The notes beneath the pieces are model-generated. The model was not told the DNA's origin. It was given only the letters and a program-made list of their open reading frames with translations, and did no database searches. A program made the position numbers and the translations under genes. Positions 33,120-42,268 of a stretch of DNA of 64,000 nt are shown here, one piece after another; position 1 is the stretch's first letter; each line of letters begins with the position of its first letter. Where the stretch lies: the NCBI RefSeq assembly GCF_020410765.1, contig NZ_CP084541.1:2103001-2167000 (forward strand), written 5' to 3'. Origin of the DNA: Streptomyces marincola. GTDB lineage: Bacteria > Actinomycetota > Actinomycetes > Streptomycetales > Streptomycetaceae.

Positions 33120-35047
33120 GAGGAATTCTTGACCGTCAGCGGCAGTAGCTTCTTACCGCTCTCGCTCAGTTGTGGCCACGTATCAAACTGAGGACACACC
33201 CCGCAATCAAAGCAGGGAGTCCACCGGCAGTCCTCGACCTCGACCTCGTCGAGGGCGTCCTGCCAGTCCTCCCACAGCCAGTCCTTGTCGAGCCCCGAGT
33301 CCAGGTGGTCCCAGGGCAGGACCTCCTCGTACTCGCGTTCGCGCGTGGTGTACCACGCGACGTCGACGCCCTGCGGGGGCAGCGTCTCCTCGGCGCAGCG
33401 CATCCACTGGTCGTAGGAGAAGAACTCCCGCCACCCGTCGAACCTGCCGCCCGCCTCGTACACCGCCCGGATCACCGCGCCGACGCGCCGGTCGCCGCGC
33501 GACAGCAGCCCTTCGACGACGCCCGGCTTGCCGTCGTGGTACCGGAAGCCGATGGAGCGGCCGTACCGCTTGTCGGCGCGGATCGCGTCGCGGAGCTTGG
33601 CCAGCCTGGCGTCGGTCTCGGGGGCCGACAGCTGCGGGGCCCACTGGAACGGCGTGTGCGGCTTGGGCACGAAGCCGCCGATGGAGACGGTGCAGCGGAT
33701 GTCGTTGGAGCCCGAGACCTCGCGGCCCTTCGCGATGACCCGGGTGGCCATCTCCGCGATCTGGAGCACGTCCTCGTCGGTCTCGGTGGGCAGGCCGCAC
33801 ATGAAGTACAGCTTCACCTGCCGCCAGCCGTTGCCGTAGGCGGTGGCGACCGTGCGGATCAGGTCCTCCTCGGACACCATCTTGTTGATGACCTTGCGGA
33901 TGCGTTCGCTGCCGCCCTCGGGGGCGAACGTGAGGCCGGAGCGCCGCCCGTTGCGCGTCAGCTCGTTGGCGAGGTCGATGTTGAACGCGTCCACCCGCGT
34001 CGAGGGCAGCGAGAGACCGATCTTGTCCTCTTCGTACCGGTCCGCGAGCCCCTTGGCGACATCGGCGATCTCACTGTGGTCGGCCGACGACAGCGAGAGC
34101 AGGCCGACCTCTTCGAAGCCCGTCGCCTTCAGGCCCTTCTCGACCATGTCGCCGATGCCGGTGATCGAACGTTCGCGCACCGGACGCGTGATCATCCCGG
34201 CCTGGCAGAACCGGCAGCCCCTGGTGCAGCCGCGGAAGATCTCCACCGACATCCGCTCGTGCACGCTCTCGGCGAGCGGGACCAGCGGCTGCTTCGGGTA
34301 GGGCCACTCGTCGAGGTCCATGACCGTGTGCTTCGCGACCCGCCACGGCACACCCGGGCGGTTGGGCACGACCCGGGCGATCCGGCCGTCGGGCAGGTAC
34401 TCGACGTCGTAGAAGCCCGGCACGTAGACGCCGCCGCTCCGCGCCAGGCGCAGCAGCAGCTCCTCCCGGCCGCCCGGGCGGCCCTCGGCCTTCCAGGCCC
34501 GCACGACGCGGGTGATGTCGAGCACGGCCTGCTCGCCGTCGCCGATGACCGCGCAGTCGATGAACTCGGCGACGGGCTCGGGGTTGAACGCCGCGTGCCC
34601 GCCCGCGACCACCACCGGGTGGTCCTCGGTGCGGTCCCGCGCGGCGAGCGGCACGCCCGCCAGGTCGAGGGCGGTCAGGAGGTTGGTGTAGCCGAGCTCG
34701 GTGGCGAACGAGACGCCGAGCAGGTCGAACGCGCCCACCGGCCGGTGGGCGTCGACCGTGAACTGCGGGACGCCGTGCTCGCGCATCAGCGCTTCGAGGT
34801 CGGGCCACACGCTGTAGGTGCGCTCGGCGAGGACGCCCTCCTGCTCGTTCAGCACCTCGTAGAGGATCATGACGCCCTGGTTGGGCAGCCCGACCTCGTA
34901 CGCGTCCGGGTACATCAGCGCCCAGCGGACGTCGCAGGCGTCCCAGTCCTTGGCGGTGGAGTTGAGTTCACCGCCGACGTACTGGATCGGCTTCTGGACG
35001 TGCGGCAGGAGGGCCTCCAGGCGCGGGAAGACCGACTCGACAGGCAT
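33116..35047 (-). CDS. TIGR03960-family B12-binding/radical SAM protein
   Basis: 643 aa. The N-terminal B12-binding-like domain (ALMYPDAYEVGLPNQGV, VVAGGHAAFNPEP) precedes a radical SAM core with the C-x3-C-x2-C cluster motif in RGCTRGCRFCQAG, then GLTFAPEGGSERIRKVIN. The C-terminal CFDCGVCPQ may bind a further metal. The family is paired with DUF2344 proteins, and its reaction is not established. ATG 35047. The last residues (LLPLTVKNSS) are supplied by the inserted mini-element; a near-identical remnant of the old end lies at 31202-31234. Confidence 0.95.
   Translation of the reverse strand: MPVESVFPRLEALLPHVQKPIQYVGGELNSTAKDWDACDVRWALMYPDAYEVGLPNQGVMILYEVLNEQEGVLAERTYSVWPDLEALMREHGVPQFTVDAHRPVGAFDLLGVSFATELGYTNLLTALDLAGVPLAARDRTEDHPVVVAGGHAAFNPEPVAEFIDCAVIGDGEQAVLDITRVVRAWKAEGRPGGREELLLRLARSGGVYVPGFYDVEYLPDGRIARVVPNRPGVPWRVAKHTVMDLDEWPYPKQPLVPLAESVHERMSVEIFRGCTRGCRFCQAGMITRPVRERSITGIGDMVEKGLKATGFEEVGLLSLSSADHSEIADVAKGLADRYEEDKIGLSLPSTRVDAFNIDLANELTRNGRRSGLTFAPEGGSERIRKVINKMVSEEDLIRTVATAYGNGWRQVKLYFMCGLPTETDEDVLQIAEMATRVIAKGREVSGSNDIRCTVSIGGFVPKPHTPFQWAPQLSAPETDARLAKLRDAIRADKRYGRSIGFRYHDGKPGVVEGLLSRGDRRVGAVIRAVYEAGGRFDGWREFFSYDQWMRCAEETLPPQGVDVAWYTTREREYEEVLPWDHLDSGLDKDWLWEDWQDALDEVEVEDCRWTPCFDCGVCPQFDTWPQLSESGKKLLPLTVKNSS
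33126..33158. other. Putative attachment site (right copy) at the 3' end of the radical SAM gene
   Basis: Partner of the 31202-31234 copy: identical over TTCTTGACCGT (33126-33136) and 29 of 33 overall. Downstream sequence diverges abruptly after the 11-bp block, as expected where host and element arms meet. Confidence 0.75.
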
Positions 35048-35096
35048 GGGATTCGTGTCCTTCGGACAGGGCGAGCAGGGTGCGGTGCTTGACCAT

Positions 35097-36575
35097 TCAG
35101 CGTACCCGCACGCGCGCGAGCCTCCGTTCGTCGTCGGCGGCAAGCCCTGCCTCGCGCCCGTACAGGACGCCGTAGGTGAAGGACGGCTCGCCCGCGTTCT
35201 CGGCCTCCGCCGCGATGCGGCGCAGCGCCTCCCTGGTGACGACGCTGTCGTGGTGGTCGCCGAGGAGCTGCTGCACGCGCTTGAAGCGCTTGCCCTGCTT
35301 GCGGGCCTTCTTGCCGAGCGCGGGGCGCGCGGTCTCGGCCGCGTACCTGGCGCGTTTGGCGGCCTTCCTGGCCCGGTGCAGGGCGGTGTCGCGGTCGGGT
35401 CCCGGTTCGGTCCGGGCGGCCTGGTCGAGCCGTCGCAGCAGGCGGTCGCGTTCGCGGCGCATCGTCTTGGGCATGACGTCGGCCGCGGGGCGGTGGGCGG
35501 GGCCGCGCAGCGGCGGCGCGGTGTGCAGCAGCAGGTGCAGCGTGTCGAGCAGGGCGAGGTAGCGGGGGCTGTCCAGGGTGGCGAGGACGCGGGCCCTGGT
35601 GGTCCGGCGTTCCGTGCCGTCGCGGCGGGCCAGGCGCAGGGCGACGGGTCCGCTCACCAGGTCGGGCGGCAGTTCGCCGAGGCGCAGGCCGAGGCGGTCG
35701 GCCAGGACTTCGCGGTCGCGGTCGGTGCCGAGTTCCCGTCCGAGCCAGCGCAGTTCCTCCTCGACGGGCCGGGTGGCGGCGCGGTCGAGGACCTTGCGGT
35801 GGGAGCGCAGGCAGCTGCGCAGGCGGCGGGCGGCGACCCGCATGCGGTGCACGGAGTCGGTCCTGTCCCTGCGCACGGCGGGGTCGAGCGAGGTCAGGAT
35901 GTCGAGCTGGCGTCGGGCGTAGTCGAGCACGTCGGCGCCGGCCGTTCCGCTGCCGGGGGCGGGGGGCTGCGTGGTGGCGGCGGTCTCCGCCAGGGCCCTG
36001 GCGAGTTTGGAGGCGTCGGCCGAGGGGCGCAGTCCCGCGGCGGCGAGGCGTTCCTCGACGGCGTCGAGGACGGCGGGGTCGGCGCCGTCGGCGAGTTCGA
36101 CCTCGATCTCGGTCCACTCGGCGGTGTTTCCGTCGCGCTCGGCGGTGACGGTGTCGACGCAGACCTCGGCGAGCGCGGTGCCCTCGGCGTCGAGGAGCAG
36201 TCTGCGGCGGCGGTCGGTGTGCAGGGTGACGATCGGTCCGAGGGGTTCGCGGCGGGCCCGCGAGCGGACCAGCGCGCGCAGGGGGTCGGGGATGTGGTCG
36301 GTGAGCGGTGCCCTGATCTCCTCGCGCGCGCCGGTGCCCAGCGGCAGTTTGAGGTGCCAGCCCTCGTCGGCGCCGCCGGTGCGGCGGCGCAGGGTGACGC
36401 CGCCGTGGGCGAGCCGCCGGTCGGGGGTGTCGTAGTAGACGGCGTCGAGCCGGACGGTTCCGGGGTCGCGGGTGGTGCGGACGGGTCCGGCGCCGGCCAG
36501 TTCGGGCAGCGGCGCCGTTCCCTCGTACTTGCGCTCGACCTCGGTGGTGCTCGTGGTGCCGTTCCGTGCGGCCAT
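35097..36575 (-). CDS. CYTH-CHAD domain protein
   Basis: 492 aa. The CYTH domain covers residues ~5-205 (EVERKYEG with the ExExK signature, YYDTPDRRLAHGGVTLRRR). The CHAD helical domain covers ~225-490, with conserved histidines and arginines (SVHRMRVAARRLRSCLRSHR, ALHRARKAAKRARYAAE, LLGDHHDSVV). CYTH enzymes act on triphosphates and CHAD binds polyphosphate, so a polyphosphate-related role is likely. ATG 36575 has GGAAGGGG upstream. It lies between rodA and the radical SAM gene on the same strand. Confidence 0.92.
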   Translation of the reverse strand: MAARNGTTSTTEVERKYEGTAPLPELAGAGPVRTTRDPGTVRLDAVYYDTPDRRLAHGGVTLRRRTGGADEGWHLKLPLGTGAREEIRAPLTDHIPDPLRALVRSRARREPLGPIVTLHTDRRRRLLLDAEGTALAEVCVDTVTAERDGNTAEWTEIEVELADGADPAVLDAVEERLAAAGLRPSADASKLARALAETAATTQPPAPGSGTAGADVLDYARRQLDILTSLDPAVRRDRTDSVHRMRVAARRLRSCLRSHRKVLDRAATRPVEEELRWLGRELGTDRDREVLADRLGLRLGELPPDLVSGPVALRLARRDGTERRTTRARVLATLDSPRYLALLDTLHLLLHTAPPLRGPAHRPAADVMPKTMRRERDRLLRRLDQAARTEPGPDRDTALHRARKAAKRARYAAETARPALGKKARKQGKRFKRVQQLLGDHHDSVVTREALRRIAAEAENAGEPSFTYGVLYGREAGLAADDERRLARVRVR

Positions 36576-36647
36576 GGGGTCCCCTTCCGCGGTGTGGCGT
36601 CGTCTCCCTTCACGGGTCGCCGCACGTCGGCGGGGCAAACGGGTGTT

Positions 36648-37838
36648 TCAGGCGGAGAGCGGACGTTTCATGCGCACGGACTGGAGCAGTCCTATGGCGA
36701 TCCACACCGCGAACATCGCCGTGCCGCCGTAGGAGACGAACGGCAGCGGCAGGCCCGCGACGGGCATGATGCCGAGCGCCATCCCGATGTTCTCGAAGCA
36801 CTGGAACGCGAACCACGCGACGATCCCGGCCGCGATGATCGTGCTGTAGAGGTCGGGGGCGTCGCGCGCGATGCGCAGCGCGCGCCACAGGATGACGCCG
36901 ATGAGCACGATGATGCCGCCGGCTCCGACGAAGCCGAGTTCCTCGGCGGCCACGGTGAAGATGAAGTCGGTGTGCTGTTCCGGCACGAACTGGCCGGTGG
37001 TCTGGGTGCCCTGGAAGAGGCCGGTGCCGGTGAGCTGGCCCGAGCCGATGGCGATCCTGGCCTGGTTGGTGTTGTAGCCGACGCCGGAGGGGTCGCGCGA
37101 GGGGTCGGCGAACGCGGCGAACCTGTCGATCTGGTATTGGTCGAGCACTCCGAGCGCCCAGACCAGGACGGCGGCCGCGACGCCGGCGAGGATGAGGCCG
37201 ATCGACCATTTCAGCGGTGCGCCCGAGGCCAGCAGGATGCCCAGGACGATCATGGTGAGCACCATGGCCATGCCCATGTCGTCGATGACGACGATGGCCA
37301 GCGGGACGCCGGCGAGCGCGAGCGCCTGGAGTACGGCCCGGCGGCCCGGGTGCTCGCGGTCCCCGGCGTCGACCTGGGCCGCGAGTATGAGGGCCATGCC
37401 GAGGATGACGGCTATCTTGGCGAACTCGCCGGGCTGGAGGGTGTATCCGCCGATCGAGAGCCACGCGCGCTGCCCGTTGATCTCCGTGCCGAGCGGGCTG
37501 AAGACCAGGAGCATCGCGCCGATCGAGAGGGCGAAGAACAGCGGCACCGCGCTGCGCAGCCGCTGGTGCCCGAGCCACACCACGCCGGCGGCGAGGACGA
37601 GGCCGATGGCCAGGTTGACGCCCTGCCGGATGAGGAAGAACTCGGAGTCGCCGCCGTTGATCTCGGTGCGGTTGCGCGTGGCCGACCAGACCAGGACCGC
37701 GCCGAACACGGAGAGCGCCAGCGCGGCGAGCAGCAGGATCCAGTCGACGCGCCTGGCCGGCGAGTCGCGGTCGGCGATGCGGCGCCAGGTGCTCTTGCGC
37801 GTGGCCTGCCCGTCGAGGGTCAGGGTGTGAACACTCAC
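36648..37838 (-). CDS. rodA: RodA/FtsW/SpoVE-family peptidoglycan glycosyltransferase
   Basis: 396 aa with about ten hydrophobic segments. SEDS hallmarks: GTEINGQRAWLSIGGYTLQPGEFAK, split over the membrane loop, GYNTNQARIAIGSGQLTG, EELGFVGAGGIIV and GIMPVAGLPLPFVSYGG. SEDS proteins polymerise lipid II together with a class-B PBP, encoded just upstream; in Streptomyces this pair works in spore-wall synthesis (sfr). GTG 37838 follows the PBP stop by 64 bp. Confidence 0.96.
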   Translation of the reverse strand: MSVHTLTLDGQATRKSTWRRIADRDSPARRVDWILLLAALALSVFGAVLVWSATRNRTEINGGDSEFFLIRQGVNLAIGLVLAAGVVWLGHQRLRSAVPLFFALSIGAMLLVFSPLGTEINGQRAWLSIGGYTLQPGEFAKIAVILGMALILAAQVDAGDREHPGRRAVLQALALAGVPLAIVVIDDMGMAMVLTMIVLGILLASGAPLKWSIGLILAGVAAAVLVWALGVLDQYQIDRFAAFADPSRDPSGVGYNTNQARIAIGSGQLTGTGLFQGTQTTGQFVPEQHTDFIFTVAAEELGFVGAGGIIVLIGVILWRALRIARDAPDLYSTIIAAGIVAWFAFQCFENIGMALGIMPVAGLPLPFVSYGGTAMFAVWIAIGLLQSVRMKRPLSA

Positions 37839-37902
37839 CAGGTTTCCGTTCGTCCCGCCGTGCTGTGCTCTGCCGTGCCGGGGCGTGCCGCCGGCGTCCG
37901 CG

Positions 37903-40284
37903 TCACTCGTTCTGCCGCCGGTCGGGCGGCAGGGCCGGTGGGCTGTTCTCCCCGGGGCCTGGCGGCGCGCCCGGCGGGGCGTCGCCGGCGGCCGGTCCCG
38001 GCCCGGTGTCTCCCGCGTACCCGGCCGTGTCCTGCGGGCCGCCGGGCGGCAGGCCGGCCTGTCCGGCCTCCTGGCCCGGCGTGCCGGGGCCGGCCACGCC
38101 GGTCCCGGCGTCCCCGCCGGGGGCCGTGCCGTCGGCGGCCTCCTGGCCGCCGTCCGCGTCGCCCGCCTGCCCGGCGGCCTCGCGCTCGTCCTCCTGGGGA
38201 ACGATGGCGCCGGTCTCGTCGATCGGCGGCAGGTCGCGGTGCGGCTCGGGCAGGAGGGCGGCGTCCTCGTTGACCGAACCGCCGGAGACGCCGTAGATCG
38301 CCTCCCAGATGTTGCGCACGGCGGGTCCTGAGGCGCCGGAGCCGGTGCCGGCCTGGGCGATGGTCATGACCACGGTGTAGTCGTCGGTGTAGGTGGCGAG
38401 CCAGGAGGTGGTCTGCTGGTCGCCCGACGCCTCGGCGGTGCCGGTCTTGGCGCGCAGCGGGATCTCGTTCTGCGGCCAGCCGCCGAACCGCCAGGCCGCG
38501 CTGCCGTCCCCGGTGACGACGCCGGCCGTGGCCTCGCGCAGGTCTTCGAGTGTTCCCTCGCCCACCGGGATCTCGCCCGCGGGCTGCGGTTCGAACTCCT
38601 CGACGATCTCGCCGTCGGCGGCGATGACCGCGCGGCCCACCTGCGGGGTGTACAGCGTGCCGCCGTTGCCGAGGGCCGCGTAGACGGTGGCGAGCTGGAT
38701 GGGGGTGACGAGCACGTCGCCCTGGCCGATGCTGAAGTTCAGCATGTCACCGGCGCGCATCTTCATGCCCTCGGTGCAGTTCTCCCTGGCGATGCGCGCG
38801 GTGTAGTCCTGCCGGTCGGTCTCGGCCAGCTCGCACCAGCTCTCCTCGTTGGCCTCCCAGTACTCCTGCTTCCACTGCCGGTCGGGGATGCGGCCGGGCG
38901 CCTCGTTCGGCAGGTCGATGCCGGTGCGCTCGCCGAGGCCGAACTCGTGGGCGGTGCGGAACAGCCAGTCGTCCGGGTTCTCCACCGGGTCGATGCCGCC
39001 GTCGGCGCGCCATTCCTCGTGGGCGATGCGGTAGAAGACGGTGTTGCAGGAGACCTCGATGGCGCGGCCCAGGCTGATGGGGCCGTAGGAGGAGGACTCG
39101 AAGTTCCGGAACGTCTGCCCGCCGATGTCGTAGTCGGACGAGCAGTTGTAGCGGCCGTCGAAGGGGTGCCCGGCGTTGACGGCGGCTGCCGTGGTGACGA
39201 CTTTGAACGTCGATCCCGGCGGGCCCTGGCCCTGGATGGCGCGGTTGAGCAGCGGGTCGTCGGCGTCCTCGTCGGTCAGTGCGGCGTAGTCGTCGCTTGA
39301 GATGCCGCCGACCCACACGTTCGGGTCGTAGTCGGGCGCCGAGGCCATCGCGACCACGCGGCCGGTGTCGTTCTCCAGCACGACGGCCGAGCCGGCCTCC
39401 GCCTCGTAGTTGCGGCCCGAGATGTCGTCGTAGGTGTTGCGCGCCTCTTCCATCGCGGCGACCAGCTCGCGCTCCACGACGGCCTGCACGCGGGTGTCGA
39501 TCGTGGTCACCACGTTGGCGCCCGCCTCGGCCGGCTGGTTCTCGGCCTCGCCGAGCACGCGCCCGAACTTGTCGACCTCGTAGCGGGTGACGCCCGCGTC
39601 GCCGCGCAGGTAGCTGTCGTAGGAGCGTTCGAGGCCGGAGCGGCCGATCTGGTCGGAACGCAGCAGCGGCGCGTCGGTGTCCTCGGTGTCCTGCACCTCC
39701 TCGTCGGTGACCGGCGAGAGGTAGCCGAGCACCTGCGCGGTCCTCGCGCCGTCGGGCGCGGGGTAGCGGCGGACGGCGGTCGGCTCGGCGCTCACGCCGG
39801 GGAAGTCCTCGGCGCGCTCGCGGATCTGGAGCGCCTGCTGCGTGGTCGCCTCGTCGGTGATCGGGATCGGCTGGTACGGCGAGCCGTTCCAGCAGGGCTG
39901 CGGCGTTTCCGCGTCGCACAGCCGCACCTGGTTGGTGATGTCCTCGACCGACATCTCCAGCAGTTCGGCGAGGCGGGCGAGCACCTCCTCGCCGTCGTCA
40001 GGGAGCCGGCTCAGCTGGGAGCGGTCGACGGAGACCACGAGCCGGGTCTCGTTGTCCGCGATGGGCACCCCCCGGGCGTCCAGGATCGCGCCGCGCACGG
40101 CCGACTGCACGACCTGCTGCACGTGGTTGCCCGCCGCCTCGGCGGCGAACTCGTCGCCCTGCCTGATCTGGAGGTACCACAGCCGGCCGCCCAGCGTGAG
40201 CAGCAGCGAGAACACCAGTATCTGGATGACGACGAGCCGGATCGTGATCCGCGATGTCCGCCCGGTCTCCGGGATGTTGGTCAC
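37903..40284 (-). CDS. mrdA: Penicillin-binding protein 2 (class B transpeptidase)
   Basis: 793 aa. A single N-terminal membrane anchor (~20-40) is followed by a PBP dimerisation domain and the transpeptidase: S-T-F-K in PGSTFKVV (Ser near 358), SCN in VSCNTVFYR (~413), and KTG in RAKTGTAEA (~613). An unusual Pro/Gly/Asp-rich extracytoplasmic tail of about 130 residues follows. GTG 40284 has GGGGAGG upstream. It cross-links peptidoglycan as partner of RodA; gene order mreB-mreC-mreD-pbp2-rodA. Confidence 0.96.
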   Translation of the reverse strand: MTNIPETGRTSRITIRLVVIQILVFSLLLTLGGRLWYLQIRQGDEFAAEAAGNHVQQVVQSAVRGAILDARGVPIADNETRLVVSVDRSQLSRLPDDGEEVLARLAELLEMSVEDITNQVRLCDAETPQPCWNGSPYQPIPITDEATTQQALQIRERAEDFPGVSAEPTAVRRYPAPDGARTAQVLGYLSPVTDEEVQDTEDTDAPLLRSDQIGRSGLERSYDSYLRGDAGVTRYEVDKFGRVLGEAENQPAEAGANVVTTIDTRVQAVVERELVAAMEEARNTYDDISGRNYEAEAGSAVVLENDTGRVVAMASAPDYDPNVWVGGISSDDYAALTDEDADDPLLNRAIQGQGPPGSTFKVVTTAAAVNAGHPFDGRYNCSSDYDIGGQTFRNFESSSYGPISLGRAIEVSCNTVFYRIAHEEWRADGGIDPVENPDDWLFRTAHEFGLGERTGIDLPNEAPGRIPDRQWKQEYWEANEESWCELAETDRQDYTARIARENCTEGMKMRAGDMLNFSIGQGDVLVTPIQLATVYAALGNGGTLYTPQVGRAVIAADGEIVEEFEPQPAGEIPVGEGTLEDLREATAGVVTGDGSAAWRFGGWPQNEIPLRAKTGTAEASGDQQTTSWLATYTDDYTVVMTIAQAGTGSGASGPAVRNIWEAIYGVSGGSVNEDAALLPEPHRDLPPIDETGAIVPQEDEREAAGQAGDADGGQEAADGTAPGGDAGTGVAGPGTPGQEAGQAGLPPGGPQDTAGYAGDTGPGPAAGDAPPGAPPGPGENSPPALPPDRRQNE

Positions 40285-40324
40285 AGCACCTCCCCGTGTG
40301 CGGGAACCGTCGTTGGCCGCGCCC

Positions 40325-41038
40325 TCACAGGCGTTTCACTCCCTTGATGCGCCCCGCACGGCCGCGTGCCGGCCTGCCGGTCAGCGAGGGGCGCCGCCCC
40401 CCGAGCCGCGCGGCGCCGCCGAACCGCGTGCGGCGCGGCGTGCGGGCGCGCGGCCCGCCGCCGCCACCGCCGAGCCACCGCACGGCGGTGTCGCCGCCGC
40501 CCGAGGCGCCGGAGCCGCCGTCGCCCGCCAGCGGATCGTTCTCCAGTCTGCGGGCCATGGCCATCACCAGCGGCACGGCGAACGGCGCGAGCAGCAGGTC
40601 GTAGACGGTCGCGGTGAGCAGCAGGTGGGTGAGCCCCACGCCGCGGGCCGCGGTGTCGCCGACGAGGGCGCCGACGCCCGCGTACAGCAGGGTCGAGGCT
40701 GCCGCGCTGGCGGCGACGACCAGCATCGGCACGGTGGCGGAACGGTGCTGGCCCGACTCGGGCTTGGTCAGCCCGGCCGCGTACCCGATCACGGCGAGCA
40801 CCAGGGCGTAGCGGCCGACGGCGTGGTCGGCGGGCGGCGCGAGGTCCGCGAGCAGGCCGGCGGCGAAGCCGGTGAGGCAGCCGCCGACGTGGCCGTAGAC
40901 CAGGGCGAGGCCGAGCACGGTGAGCAGCAGCAGGTCGGGCACGGCGCCCGGCAGCCCGAGCCGCGCGAGCACGCTGACCTGGAGCATGAGGGCCACGACC
41001 ACGAGGATGAGCGCGAGCAGCGCGCGGGAGACTCGCAT
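40325..41038 (-). CDS. mreD: Rod-shape-determining protein MreD
   Basis: 237 aa. Five to six membrane segments span residues 1-175 (SRALLALILVVVALMLQVSV, VPDLLLLTVLGLALVYGH), followed by an Arg/Gly-rich cytoplasmic tail of about 60 residues, longer than in most MreD proteins. It starts 3 bp after the mreC stop, so it is translationally coupled. Confidence 0.93.
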   Translation of the reverse strand: MRVSRALLALILVVVALMLQVSVLARLGLPGAVPDLLLLTVLGLALVYGHVGGCLTGFAAGLLADLAPPADHAVGRYALVLAVIGYAAGLTKPESGQHRSATVPMLVVAASAAASTLLYAGVGALVGDTAARGVGLTHLLLTATVYDLLLAPFAVPLVMAMARRLENDPLAGDGGSGASGGGDTAVRWLGGGGGGPRARTPRRTRFGGAARLGGRRPSLTGRPARGRAGRIKGVKRL

Positions 41039-41041
41039 CGG

Positions 41042-42142
41042 TCAGCTCCTGGTCGCCGGTTCTTCGTCTTCGTTCCTGCCGTCGGGCACTCCCGCGACAC
41101 CCGACACGCCGTCCGTGCCGCCGGTGCCCTCGGCTCCGCCCTGGGCGGCCCCGGGGTCCTGCCCTGCGCCCGGCACCGCGACGCCCTCGGCGTCCTGGCC
41201 GCTCTCGGGTGCGCCGGGCTCCTCGGTCTCCCCGGCGCCGGAGCCGCCGGGCTCCCGCGTCCCGTCCGCCTCCTCCTCCTGGGGGCGCGGCGGGAGCACG
41301 GTGTCGCGCGGGTTGTCGCGCGGCGGCTCGACGACCACGCCGACCAGGTCGAGCTGCGTGAACTCGACGTAGGGCTCGACCTGCACCGTCCGCGTCAGGT
41401 CGCCGGTCGAACGCTCGACGTTGACGACCTCGCCGACCGGGACGCCCGGCACGAACGGCCGGTCCTCCTGCGAGCCGAAGGTGACCATGCGGTCGCCCGT
41501 CTCGACGCGGGCCTGCTGGTTGAACAGCTGGACGTCCAGCGTGTTGTCGCCGCGCCCGGTGGCCAGGCCGAGTTCCTCGCTGTCCTCAAGGCGGGTGCCG
41601 ACGGTGAACCCGGGGTCGTTGGCCAGCAGCACGGTCGAGGTGCCGGGGCCCACGGTCGTGACGCGGCCGACGAGGCCGTCCCCGTTCAGCACGGTCATGT
41701 CCCGGGTGATGCCGTCCTCGCTGCCCGCGTCGATGGTCACCGTCCAGGAGAAGCCCTGCGCGGCGCCGATCGCGATGACCTGGGCGCCGACGATGCCGTA
41801 CTGCCCGGCCCCGGCCGTGCGCAGCAGGGAGTCGAGCTGCTCCATCCGCGAGTCGCGGTGCGCCTCGCTGCCCAACTGCTGGCGCAGCTCGGCGTTCTCC
41901 CGCTCCAGCTCGCTGATCCGGTCGTGGCGGTCGCCCGACTCCCGGACGGCTGCGATGGCGTTGGCCACCGGGTCGACCGCTCCCGCGACCCCCTCCTCGA
42001 CCGGCCCGAACACGGAGGCGGCGGCCTCTCTCGCGCCGTCGAGCGGGGAGTCGTCACCGCTGCGCAGGTCGAGGGTGATCAGGGCGAAGGCGACGGAGAC
42101 CAGCAGAACGAGTAGCAGCCGGCTCTCTCGGGTGTCCCTCAC
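41042..42142 (-). CDS. mreC: Rod-shape-determining protein MreC
   Basis: 366 aa. One membrane anchor (LLLVLLVSVAFALITL), a coiled coil (DRISELERENAELRQQLG), then the beta domain (VIAIGAAQGFSWTVTIDAGS, GLVGRVTTVGPGTSTVLL, GRGDNTLDVQLF). A disordered Pro/Gly/Glu-rich tail covers the last ~90 residues. GTG 42142. In Streptomyces the Mre proteins act mainly in spore-wall thickening. Confidence 0.95.
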   Translation of the reverse strand: MRDTRESRLLLVLLVSVAFALITLDLRSGDDSPLDGAREAAASVFGPVEEGVAGAVDPVANAIAAVRESGDRHDRISELERENAELRQQLGSEAHRDSRMEQLDSLLRTAGAGQYGIVGAQVIAIGAAQGFSWTVTIDAGSEDGITRDMTVLNGDGLVGRVTTVGPGTSTVLLANDPGFTVGTRLEDSEELGLATGRGDNTLDVQLFNQQARVETGDRMVTFGSQEDRPFVPGVPVGEVVNVERSTGDLTRTVQVEPYVEFTQLDLVGVVVEPPRDNPRDTVLPPRPQEEEADGTREPGGSGAGETEEPGAPESGQDAEGVAVPGAGQDPGAAQGGAEGTGGTDGVSGVAGVPDGRNEDEEPATRS

Positions 42143-42268
42143 GTGCCGCGGCCGTGCCTTTCTGATCGTTCATCGAAATCGTCGGATCACTGGGCCAACG
42201 ATCCGCCACGCGGATTGGTGTCCCCCCGCCACGCGGCGGACCGATGGCGGGGCGGGCCCGCCGGGCGG

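Larger units (their letters stand above)
31202..33136. mobile_element. Serine-integrase mini-element, about 1.9 kb, in the 3' end of the radical SAM gene
   Basis: It is bounded by the two putative att copies and contains the integrase gene, a hairpin terminator and a 62-codon ORF. The integrase coding sequence is visibly less G+C-rich than flanking DNA. Alternatively these are the ends of an eroded larger element. Confidence 0.6.
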
